Origin: Channa striata
Taxonomy: Eukaryota; Chordata; Actinopteri; Anabantiformes; Channidae
Reading direction: 5' to 3'
Assembly: GCA_033026295.1 (NCBI GenBank)
Contig: CM065184.1
Coordinates: forward strand, 9,427,501-9,491,500
Length of the DNA stretch: 64,000 nt
A model generated the notes under the pieces. It saw only the letters and a program-made list of their open reading frames with translations, ran no database searches and was not told where the DNA came from. This document shows, one piece after another, positions 14,346 to 25,592 of the stretch; within the stretch, counting starts at the first letter, position 1, and every line of letters begins with the position of its first letter. The position numbers were made by a program, and so were the translations under genes.

Positions 14346-16069
14346 GTGAACCAGTAGCATTGGTGCATGTCTAATGTTGAATGGAGGAAAGCTGCCATCA
14401 GCAAACTGTGCTCCAGGATCCTTGTCAGCACAGTGGGACAGTCCTCGCACAGGCTCCACTATCTGCGTGTGTGACAATCGTACATGGGCTGCAGAGAGGA
14501 CGGGGGTCTCTACCTGCGCCCCAGTGCTCAGCATCTCTCTTCCTTTTTATATTCAATTTCAATGTGAGGTAAAAACCTTTACTTAATACTAAAACTTGAT
14601 TAATCATGAGTGTTTTTCTGGACATATAACTGAGTAAACAAGTGACGGCATCCTATGAATCATTTTTTTTGTGTGTGTAATTTTATATCCACTACTGGAG
14701 GTAAAACGAGCTGTTTCAGACAAAGGGTCGGAAAGGAAGGAAGTGGAAATCCAACAACCATTTCAGCAGAGCCCCAGAATGAAAAAAAATTACCCTGAAA
14801 ATATTCATAAGATGGTCTCTAAGATCTGAGCATGTGTTTCACGTCTGGTCAACAAAAAGTATAGACTGTATTTGACATTTATATTATTGTGAGATTTTAA
14901 AAAAAGTTCAGAAACAGAATATATTTCTTACTAAAACATAAAACTAAACCACACTTAAAGATCCTGAAATATGTCTCTGGGAAAACAGAAATGTTTTCTC
15001 ATAACACACTAAGCTTATGTAACGAGGCACCGTGTACTGAAATCATCATTGTTTTTGCAACTCAAAAAAACAAAGAAGAAAAATGTCAATGTAATGTTTT
15101 TTAATAATCTGATTTAACAAATTAAAATAAAAGTGTTTGTCTAGTCTTCACACAGATGTTGTTTGTATCTGTGTCTTTGACCCCATCTGTCACGGTTGGG
15201 CTTTAAATTTGTTCCTCTGCTTGAGAGGTTGTAGTTTCTTGCAGGACAACCAGACAATGTTCTCTTGGCGGCTTTACTGGAAGTATCTTACTTACTTTCT
15301 GGACATAGCTGTTTGTACACACCAGCGCATTTTCTCACGAAGTGCTTTTCCCCCCTGCCCTTCTGGGGTCTATGATGAGTAATCACTTTACTCCTCTACT
15401 TAAAATGACAGTGCTGCTCATAGATTTTAACTGTAAAATGAAAGAAGATGGTCATTCCTCCATGTGCTACATGGACATTCAAGAGACCTGCAGCCCCACC
15501 AGGAGAGGTTGTGTTAACAACAGTTACCAGCCAAAATACCCATACCTACTTAAAGTTATTCAGGTATTATTTTTGCAGACTGAAATTCCATTGAATTTCA
15601 TTTTTTTTTTCATTTTTGAGCAATTTTCTTCAGAAATCCCCTTAACTCCCTAAACTAGCATCGGTGCATGTGTAAAACTGAAGGGGGGGAGCCTGAGGAC
15701 TGAGTTATTTCCTGTAACATAACAACTTAACTGTGAAAATTCTATGTTATACTAGTCACTTTAATATCCAAACAATGACCCACTTAGTCCACATGGATGT
15801 TAACACAGCTTGGCTTGCGACAGGCATAGTTACAATTATCATGCAATAAAACAAAGAAAGTCAGGAGAATCTCAAAATTCTCACTCAACATGTCTGAAAG
15901 GGGATTTCGTTAAAGGTGCCCGTGTCGACACAACTGTTGTTGGGACCGGTAACAAAAACGTTCAACTTGTGCATGTGTGTTTGATGCTTAATTAACTATC
16001 CGGGATACACAAGTGCTCCTGGGATCCCCCTTTCATTAAAATTAGGAGATGAACTCATTTACTCAGGGG

Positions 16070-16102
16070 CACACACACACACAAACACACACACACACAC
16101 AC
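16070..16102 (+). repeat. (CA)n microsatellite
   Basis: CA repeats with one AAA interruption. Confidence 0.92.
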
Positions 16103-16334
16103 TTCAATAATAATTTGATGAGAACATACAGAGGCACAGTGGCATCAGTCCCATATGGTTTCCAGCCACAGCAGGATCCAGTAGAGCAAACGTGTCCATG
16201 TTTGATCCAGTGCTAACTTTCTTCCCAAAGACTATTTTGCATGACACACCTAAATATGTCTGTCTGTCTATTCTTCGTGAACTTCAGGAAAAATTGTTGT
16301 TTTCTTGCGACGGCATCTGTGTAGATGGTAATGA

Positions 16335-16400
16335 CTCAGTGCATTGCTCAAGGGTGCTTCAGCAAGGGGTGGGAGGGTTAGTGACACGGGGCTTGATCCT
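16335..16400. repeat. Possible short repeat fragment ('TTGCTCAAGGGTGCTTCAGCAAGGGGTGGGAGGG')
   Basis: The run from 'CAGTGCATTGCTCAAGGGTGCTTCAGC' to 'GGGTTAGTGACACGGGGCTTGATCC' resembles the 'GCTCAAGGGCACTTCAGC...GGGATCGAACC' part of common fish repeats. It is too short and diverged for a firm call. Confidence 0.3.
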
Positions 16401-19004
16401 CTGTGTCTCCTACCCCTTCAGGCCACCCTCCTGGCCTACATGGAGTGATCATCAGAGCTGGATGTCACGCTGCACCTGCTGCCCGTCTCCTCTCTGCCAG
16501 ACGGCATCAGTGGGGGCTTAGCCAGCTTGATGGAGGTGCAGATGGCCAACAGTGCAAAATGCCTCATGTGTCTCTGTTTGCAAAACCACTGACTCACACA
16601 ATGTGATTCACAAATGACTGACTTTGGCTTCCCCTGTGCCAAAGAAAGCATGCGGAGAAGAAGAAAAAAAGAAAAGACCTATTACTATTTTGATCTGAAT
16701 AAATTAAAAACAACTTGCTTATCCAATAATCAATATATACCCATATCACCAGTGTTCCCTTTTACCTCAAAGCTTTTCGAAAGCTTCAGCTCAGTGTTTC
16801 AATTGGGGTTCACGGCTGCAGCTTCCCTGTTTTCGTTCACTTTTACTGTCCTCATAAAAAACCGGCCCAGCCGCAGCACACACAGATGTTTTCGGGTACA
16901 AAATGTCATAAAATCACTGTATGGTCCCTGCCCGGCCCTAAACAGCAGACAGACAAAGTTAGTGACTAGTTAGTGAAGACAGTGGAGCCTTTAGCGTCCA
17001 AAGAGCCTGATGAGTCCCTCAGTCATCAGTCCAAAACCGAGCATAAAGGACAGAATGAAAGGACTCCACAGAATCTCCAATGCTGTAATTATCCAGCTGT
17101 TCAGTAAAATGTTCATCATATCAGTGCTGGAACATTAAAAGTGTTGATACTGTAACTTGTGAGGTGATGTGAGGAAAATATCAATATTTGCAAGACCAAG
17201 TTGTCACTGTAGTTTTTCATAGGCCATCACAGATCAAAATAATTATTCACAAATTCCTCCTTTGTCTGGCAAAAAGCAAACCTTATGATTTTATGTAAAC
17301 AATTTAGAGACAATATGCTTCCTATGAGACAACATTCTGTGCGTGCATTATAAAGGATGAAATAATCTCAGAATGCCACTATGACTCACACAACCAGTAT
17401 GCAAAAACATTTCCTGCTGACTGTATTGTATGACTATATGCTTTAGAGAGTAATGGTTTCTGTATTGCTGCTAAATGATTCTAGACTCTCCGGTTTGAAG
17501 ATGGGCTTGTATTAGGCTTTATTGATTGCAATTAAAAGACATATTGGATCTGTAGTATTACAGCCAGATAGAGAGTTTGTTCCATTAAAGCCAATGCCAA
17601 TTTCTGTGTCAGGCATAACTCCACAAGATATTAAAGAGTTTATCAGTTGCAGCCATTCTTTTTATAGCTTTGAATGAACCACGGTACATCTGTAACACTA
17701 TTTAGCAGAGTTGAGTTTAGCAAAGTTTGTTCCACGCACATCTTTGTTCGTACATTACATTTTCTAATTGCAAAAGAGAAAAAAAGAATCTAAATATACC
17801 ACTAAAGATTTTGACTCATGCAATAACACTTTCAGAACAAAATAGGGAGAGAAATGCCGGTGCCAAATAAATAAAAAGTATCCTCTCTCAACAGAGTGTT
17901 ATGTTGCTATGACTACACACCTACAGCTCTTATTTATGAAAGTAATTTCATTTGCAAATGAAACCAACACTGGAGAAGCTAATCTTCAGAGAAAACAGCG
18001 TCTGCTGTGCCTGTAGTTTATGTCATATATACTGTAAATTAAAAAAACTGGAAGAAGACTCTCCACCTTTTATCCTATGAATTCATCCGAGCGCTTGAGT
18101 AGCTGGAGCCATGACAGGGAGTGCATGGGTGGACCTGCGTGTGGGTGAGAGCTTGCTGAGATTGCTTTCTGTAGGTGGAGGTTAAATTCTGTGTTTACTG
18201 CATGAAGAGTCAGTAAGAAAGTGACAGAGAATAAGAGAGGCAATGAAGATGAAGGTTAAATCTGATCCACCTTGCCAGAAGATCAGCATGCGGTCTATGA
18301 GCATACTTGATCCAGCACGACTCCACTCGGACAAAGATGATTGGTTTTCCTTCCTCGCTATTTGTATGTCGTTTTTGGTACAGGCTGTACAGTGCTTTGT
18401 TGTGCTGTGTTATGAAAGTGAAATATGAAACAGGTAACAACCGCCAACGATTGGATTTGGATTACTACCAATAGAATACAAACTTTCTTCAGAACCACTG
18501 CTGTGGACCGTAGCTGTAGACGCCCTGCAAAAGGACAAACAAATAGTACAGCAAAAGGTCCTCGTAGGCGAAGTGAAAGTCATAAGGTTCCTTCACAGGT
18601 GCCTCAACTGAACAGCGAATGACATAAAGCGACCTCCCCAGTCCTCCAAGGTACATCTAGAGCAGAGACAGAACACACTGTTTAACGCATCAGGTGTCCT
18701 GGTTTTTTTTGCCCGTGCCCCTTAGACAGCCTAAGTGTGCCACTGCTGTGGACCATCAACATGCAAGCAAAAAAAAAAAGGAACAATTAATGAACTAAAT
18801 TGCTCTTAAAGAGAATTAGGTGAGAGAAGAAATTAGAGGAGAGTTTTGAGAAGGGCAGATGGAGGAGTAGGGCATCAATCAGTGCTGATATGGATGAGAC
18901 GAGATGGAAAGAATGAACAGCAGGATGCCCTGAGGACAGAGGGTGGAGAAGGAGGTGTAAATCTGGCTTAATGAGCACAGGGAGGTATTTGGGTGTCCAT
19001 AACA

Positions 19005-19045
<41 letters not shown>
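19005..19045 (+). repeat. (CA)n microsatellite, about 20 perfect units
   Basis: Uninterrupted CA run; the minus-strand Cys-Val frames across it are artefacts. Confidence 0.96.
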
Positions 19046-19048
<3 letters not shown>

Positions 19049-21388
19049 AGAAGAGTGTGTCGATGGTCACAGTGTGTGGCTATAAAAGTGCATGGAACTG
19101 GACGTGGGATTTGTGGGAGCTAAGTTTTATGTTTAAACCACATGTGTGTTTTATTGAATGGAAGAAAAGAATCGTAACGGAAGCTCTGCTGTGATCAAAG
19201 ATACAGATGCTTGTTGGTGTTTTAATGCTGTGTTTTAATGCTGCATATGTGTCTGAGCCACATTTTCACTTTATCTCACCAGTTTTCTTCAGCACTGATA
19301 CATGTATTTTAATGTTTCTAAAATTTGCCTTACAAATGACATCATCTGTTTTTCATCATGACAATGTCATCCGGAGGAGTTCTGAGCAGCAGGTGGACCA
19401 ACACTACAGCCTCATTATTCTAAGAAAAAAATTACATCTGATCTGAAGTATTTTAATATAGATAAAGCTGGAAAAAAACATAGCTGTAACAATTCTAGTT
19501 AAGACTTTGCAAAGATTTTTTCAACCAGACTAGGTAACTGAATCAAGAATGATGGCAATAATATTGTTAATATTATAGTGTTATAGTCCAGACACTACAT
19601 AGTATGTGGTAAAGACTCAGGATCCATTGGTTTGTAGCAGTTATTTAAGTGACAGGTCAGATTGAGTTTAATCATATATATTTTGAACAGTTGGTGCATG
19701 AAAGTGCAATTCAACATTTTAGGTGAAATAAAACAAACCAAATAAATAACAGCAACAGGATTTTAGTCAAGAAGCAGCTAAGAAAAGTAAGTGACAGCAC
19801 ACAACTTATACAGTGGCAATTTACAATTGGCTAGTTGAGCTTTTGCTAAGGTGCGAGAGTACACGTGATTGTTGAAGAAAAAATGTGGGCTAAAGAATTT
19901 TTTGTCTTGATGCAATGAGTTGTTTATTGATGCTTATTGATATGTGCCATCAGATAGAGATTTAGGTATGTATGACATAAGTGGCCGTGCAGGGCAGCAT
20001 CTCGCTGCGTGTGGCACAGTGCACCACCAGTAATCTGCTGATGATTGTTTTATGACGGCGTGGCTCTCAACGTGTTCCCCTACCTCCACTCCTCAAGCTC
20101 ACCTGCTCAGTTCAACACAGACCTTAAGGCGAGCAATAAACAGCGGTGCGACATTTTCCTCAGTGATTACTGGTAATATCATTTATTTGTAATTACACTG
20201 TAAGTAAAAGACATGCAACCTGTAAATTAAAGTAGAGCTTATTACCACCTTGTTCCACGACACTAGTATTGGCGCTGAGCAGCATACAAGCTACAGCCAC
20301 ATCAACGTTCTCTTTGGAAGCTCAGTCGAAGCCTCAGTCTGTTTGGGATGTTTGGGAAGAATAAAACTGTGAACCTCTGGCCTTATGTTTCAACTCTTGA
20401 CTTTTTGTGCTTCATGAAAAAACAAACAAACCTGATCACGACTCGTTTTCGCTCTCCGTCTCCTCTTTGAGTTAAACACTGCCAAAAAATGCCAGTGAGT
20501 CACAGTTGGTGTTCTGCTCTGAAACACTATTGTCATCCAGGCTTTCTGCCCTTCTCTTTGTCCTTCCTGGCCCACTGGTTCCTTATTTTTCTCTTTTTGT
20601 TCTTTCATCTTCTCTTTGGCTCTTCCTTTTACAGCAGCATAGGACTGGTGTAAGTGTATTTCAGTCCTTGTGATCAGAATCTCATGGGTTCACGTATGGT
20701 ACATTGCTCACATAAGCAGGCACAAGATGTCTTGTGTGACGAAAAAGAAGTTGTGATGTGACTAATATTTTGTATTGTTTAGGAAAATTATTTTTAAAAA
20801 GTCTGAGCGTTTTGATTGGTTTGTTTTTTTCTCCTCTATTACGAAGTATTCTGTCTCTTTTAATAAAAAGTCTCTGTCTCTGCCTCACTCTCATGGAAAC
20901 AATAGGAACCAAGGAGGAAACCCTTCCACTTCGAGAAACTGCTGTTATAAGCATTTAAAAAAGAACACATGACCTATTTCAAATCTTGATTGAAAGCATT
21001 TTTTTTATAAACTTTCATGGATATTTCATAAGGCAAAGGAAATGCTGGTGTGTGTGTGTGAGAGCGTATTGTGCGAAAGATTGAAATCAGACTTTATGAG
21101 ATATAAATCAGTTTCAGGACCCTGAGGAAGGCAAAAGATATGTGCATATGGCCAAAAACACATGAAAAATAAGGGCTAGGATATTACTCTAATTACTGGG
21201 TAACTATTGCAGAGGATTTACTGGTAAATGCCAGTGTATGTGCAGGAAGGAAGTGGAAACAATAAAAGGCCGATGATATCATTCACACAGTGTTGTATAC
21301 ACACCAGAAAGCTCACTTAAGCAAAAACAGTACAGTGACAACTAAGTGCAATAACTGTAAGTTACCCTGAAGCAGCTACAAAGGCCAC

Positions 21389-21396
21389 CACACACA

Positions 21397-21486
<90 letters not shown>
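21389..21486 (+). repeat. (CA)n microsatellite, about 98 bp, uninterrupted from 21400
   Basis: The longest simple repeat in the window: CA repeats from 21389 with a CGTA interruption, then about 43 perfect CA units to 21486. It should be highly length-polymorphic. ORFs reading poly-(Val-Cys) on the minus strand here are artefacts of the repeat. Confidence 0.97.
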
Positions 21487-21488
<2 letters not shown>

Positions 21489-23830
21489 AAAAAACTGCCA
21501 TGCATATAAATGTAAAGCAGAGATTCCTTCCCCCTAAGACACGTGAGGCAGATAAGCACAGCAGCAGCTGAGATTTAATCTTTGTGTTTATGGGTTCAAT
21601 TCAAAGCAGCCGTCTTCATCTCCACCCAGTCATCCGCCCGGCCCTCTGGAAAAGCACTGTGCGTGGATAGACTGTGTATGAGTGACATTTCTGGGCCATT
21701 AACGCCCAATTGCGTTCAAGAAATCCAGAGATGAATTTTATAGAAGTCAATCTATTAACGTGACATTTAAGCCTTCTGTTTAATTTGAGCGCCTGCAGTG
21801 GTGACCTCATTTGAAATGGACTCGTGTAAGAAAAAATGGAACATGATGCAGAATATGATCATGTCAAGTTTTTGTTAAGCAATGCAGTGGGAGAACTCCT
21901 CTTAGTCTTGTCAGGTCCATGGATTCTTAACCTTGTAAAGGTTTTATTCTGAATCCTCACGGGAGTTGATTTTGTGTCCACAGCTTTGCTACTATGATGT
22001 GTGATGAATTTATTGGACCATGTCTTTCAAACACATACATTTCTTGCTGAAAAGCAAGAAAAAAACTTCAACAGCAACTGAAGTCGCAGTGTTTATTATT
22101 TTACACTGATATATTCTAATAGACTGATAATGGAAGATGATAGCTACTAAACTGAAAGGGATGTTTTTGGGGAGGTGGTGGGAGTAGGTAGGACTTCAGA
22201 GGCCAGTTTGTGGAGAGGTTAAGGCAACAAATAGTTTAGTTAGAGACTATTGGAGATTTGTTAAAAGGCCCGTTAAAACAAACCAAATCTGTGCCAAGTG
22301 TCAAGTGAAGTGTTAAGTAAGATTTCTGTACAGGCCAGACCTTGTCTAACCCTAACTAAACTGTAGTCAGGCAAACTGACTGTTGAACTGCAAGACTGAA
22401 TATTTTAGCAGCTGTTGTCTGGGAACAGCTATTATTGATACGCTCAGGATCAACATATTTTCACCTTGAACTTAAAACACTAAATCACCACTTTCTTTCT
22501 ATGGCTTTAGTTTAGGTTGTAAATGTACATTATTGCTTTTAAACTTGCTTTCATCATTAGGACTTCAGATGATTTCATTTGGAGGAGATGTGGCACATCA
22601 GATGACACAATGACACAATGTGAACTGAAGGTTCCTCCAGGTGATGTCATCTGGAGGCATTTTTCAGCCAGGAAAGAGAGATATTTCAATACAAGGAAGC
22701 CAACGGGAAGTTTAATGGCATTTATTTACATATACTACTCAAACTAGAACCAAAAGACGCAAATTCAAATTGAAAGGCAAGACATTTTTAACATCACCTC
22801 ATCATGTTAATGGAAAACGTAATTCGATCGAAGTAAAGCTGTATGGAAACATTATTTTTTAGATATTTTGAAATAGTATGAAATATGCAAGTGACATGGA
22901 AAACTTTGGAAAACAAAGGGCATTATATAGCATTTCTCCTCTATGCTGCACAAGTTTGTTGTTTGGTAATAATGAGGCAAACACAATTAGGATGACTAGA
23001 TATAGAAGTTGAATACTATAGAAAAGGTTGCAATTTTGAAACCATTTTATTCCTATTACCAGCGTCCACCCTGCCCCCCAGTTCAGAGGCAGATTCATTT
23101 ATCCTGTGAGCTGTGATGCACACTGAAAAAAGAAACTGCAGAGACGCTGTGTGTGTGAATCCAAGTCTGCTGGGAGGGGGAGTGACGGGGTTTCCCTCTC
23201 TGTAGTCTGGCTGCAGACCTTTTCGAAAAGCCCTGGGTTCAGAACCTCATTTGTCATGTGGACATTTCTGTCTGCGACGTGGCTCCGACGCCCTGTGCTG
23301 GAGTGTGCGCATGTATGTGGTGGGACGACTCTGAAGAGAAGCTATTTGCATATCCCACCACCTAGTAGTTCTCAGTCAGGTTTTTTCGATTTTGTTTGAA
23401 TAATGCAAGTTATGAAAGATGAGATTAAAAATAGCAACGGAATGAACGCATTCAGCTGTGACTTTGTGTTGTGATTGTGTTTTTTTGAAATCCTATTACA
23501 GCTGATGGGCCATAGTTAAAGCCTGCTTATAGATTTAGCGGCCGGTGAGCACAATCCACAGTGATAGCTTTGGGTCATTATACAAAATGCTATCACACTA
23601 TTTGCCTACAAGATGCAATGTGTCAACGCTTCTCTTGTGATCAAACCACAAATTCTTTTGCAAATAAATCTATAACATTAACACTAATGGGCCTGAATAT
23701 TTTCTCTCTTGTTCTGTACCAATTTACAGAACTTGTTTGTGTGCACCTAACTCTCTGTGTGCTCTATTATTATCTGCTACCTAGGGGCCCCTTTATTGTT
23801 TGGTTTCAATATTTCAGTGAAGTATGTACA

Positions 23831-23853
23831 AGTGTGTGTGTGTGTGTGTGTGT
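23831..23853 (+). repeat. (GT)n microsatellite
   Basis: About 11 GT units. It lies inside the longest open frame of the window, which it helps keep open. Confidence 0.93.
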
Positions 23854-24127
23854 AAACCTGTGGAGCATACCAACAATTTCCTCAGCGTACAGTGTCAACA
23901 AAGACTATCTGGGGACCAGTCAGCAACCCAATGAAAGATGCACCTGGGTGTTTTTTTCCTCTCTCACAGCAGGAAGCTCTGATGTATTTGTCTCGCATGC
24001 ACTATGTGCATATCACTGTGTGTGTCTGACACTGTCATCCTTAAAAGAAATAAATTCTATATTCTCTCTTGCTTACCTGCCCCTACAGCCTCTCTCTTGA
24101 GATGGATGACTCTTCATGCTCCCATCA

Positions 24128-24150
24128 CTGTGTGTGTGTGTGTGTGGGTG
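24128..24150 (+). repeat. (TG)n microsatellite
   Basis: About 9 TG units then GGGTG. Confidence 0.9.
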
Positions 24151-25015
24151 TAAATGTGTGCTCTCCTATGATGGGATTGTACGAGGTTAGAGGACAGAAC
24201 GCAAGTGCAAGAGGGACAGAGAGTGAGATGGGGTGGAGAAACAACTGAAATCATTCACATACTTCATAAGATGACAAGACAAATGCCAAGAGAATGTAAG
24301 ATTCGGACATTTTTTCCTTCCCTGTTTCTTCTTGTGTGTCTGGCTCTATTTTTAGTCTAGCTCCTCTGGATTTGTGGTTATTACAGAACAACAGCATGGA
24401 CACTGGTAAAATGTAAAGACTGACATCACGAAAATAAATTAATTTACATTTGTCAAACCAATATCATCAAGTATTAACAGTTTTTCTGAGTTGCCACACA
24501 GGCTGAAACAGAAGCTCACTGCTCCAGATGATCCATATTGGCAAATAGCAAGAAGAGGAGCATTTCTAGATGGATGAGGACTTTTCCAAGTTGGCTAAAT
24601 AGTAATTTGCAAAGATCCGATGCCACAAATGTTTCATTTATAACTTGTAATTATTTTACTGTTTTAAGATAAATGAACAGACTATTTAGGTCTATCATTT
24701 TAGTCAGAACTGATCAACCTACTTGTGGACTGAATTCCCAAATGTTACTGCCAGCTGTTTATATCCTTTGTAGCTTATTAATAATAAGTCTAAAAGGAAC
24801 AAAGGTCAAAATGGATTTTGTCTAGTTCTGTAACATGGTTGCTGAAAATGCCAAAGTATTAGATTGTAAAAATCACCACTTTACTAAGGAAAAAACCAAC
24901 AAACAAGTAGATTGTGTGTTTTTGTAGTTCCAACAAAGAAAATGATGAGTCAAACGAGACAAGGCTGTGTATCAGCAGGACAGAGGGATGAAAACGTTTC
25001 AGATTACTAAAAGTT

Positions 25016-25330
25016 GTCCATCCATCCATTATCTAAATCGTTTATTCTGTTGGGGTTTGGACAGATGCAGGAGCCAAGCCCAGCTGTCATTGTGTGGAAA
25101 GCAGGGTTTGCCGTGGACACTCCATCTAAGGGCTGACGCAGAGAGAAATAAAACCAATCACACTCACATTTACAACTACAAGTTATTTAGAGTCACCATT
25201 TAACCTAAATGCATGTGTAGACCGTGAGAGGAAACCCAGGCAGGCACGGGGAACATTAGCAAACTCTGCACCGAAAAGAACATCAGACCATCTGGTTGTG
25301 GCCACGTACCTGTGAGTAATGCCCACTAGT
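25016..25330 (+). repeat. Teleost interspersed repeat, 'CCATCCATCCATTATCT' family, plus orientation
   Basis: It begins TCCATCCATCCATTATCT and continues through landmarks of a repeat widespread in fish: 'AGCCCAGCTGTCA', 'TCACACTCACATTTACAACTAC', 'TTTAGAGTCACCATTTAACCTAAATGCATGT', 'GAGGAAACCCAGGCAGGCACGGGGAACATTAGCAAACTC'. It is strongly diverged from the consensus I remember, so it is an old copy. It has no coding capacity. Its TE class is left open. Confidence 0.7.
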
Positions 25331-25359
25331 AACAACAACATGAACATTAATGAATTTTG

Positions 25360-25592
25360 CACTTTTGCACTTTTCCACCTTACTTGTCCCCAAAGCCCTT
25401 TATACCCCTTTTCATTTGTCTAATCACCCTCATAATCACACGCACACTTGGGCTACACTCACTATGGGCAAATAACTGGGGGTTCAGTGTCGTGGTCAGA
25501 GACGCGTAAAGACACACAACATGTGACAGGAAAAGCTGGAAATCAAACCAACAACCACAGGATTGGTGAATGACTGCTCTACATCCTCAGCC
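25360..25592 (+). repeat. Teleost interspersed repeat, 'gene-desert cis-landmark' type ending CTGCTCTACATCCTCAGCC
   Basis: A degenerate copy of a second common fish repeat. Landmarks are 'AAAGCCCTTTATACCCC', 'GGGTTCAGTGTCGTGGTCAGAGACGC', 'ACATGTGACAGGAAAAGCTGGAAATCAAACCAACAACC' and a terminal 'GACTGCTCTACATCCTCAGCC'. It follows the previous repeat by only about 30 bp in the same orientation. A better-preserved relative lies at 52782-52952. Confidence 0.55.

Larger units (their letters stand above)
14346..25015. other. Gene-poor flank between the Tc1-like fossil and the stacked repeats
   Basis: No supported gene. Microsatellites at 16070, 19005, 21389, 23831 and 24128. A 15-bp direct repeat at 18495/18740 and an imperfect 24-bp palindrome at 22634. 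The 179-codon frame at 23561-24100 crosses a GT repeat and is judged spurious. Confidence 0.65.

Noticed and set aside
14026..14349. Plus-strand frame of 107 codons
   Set aside because: Antisense to the transposase remnant of the Tc1-like fossil.
21362..21559. Poly Cys-Val frame
   Set aside because: Translation of the CA microsatellite.
23561..24100. 179-codon open frame, the longest in the window
   Set aside because: It begins at a GTG, runs through a (GT)n repeat giving Val-Cys-Val-Cys, has no recognisable domain and lies among microsatellites.
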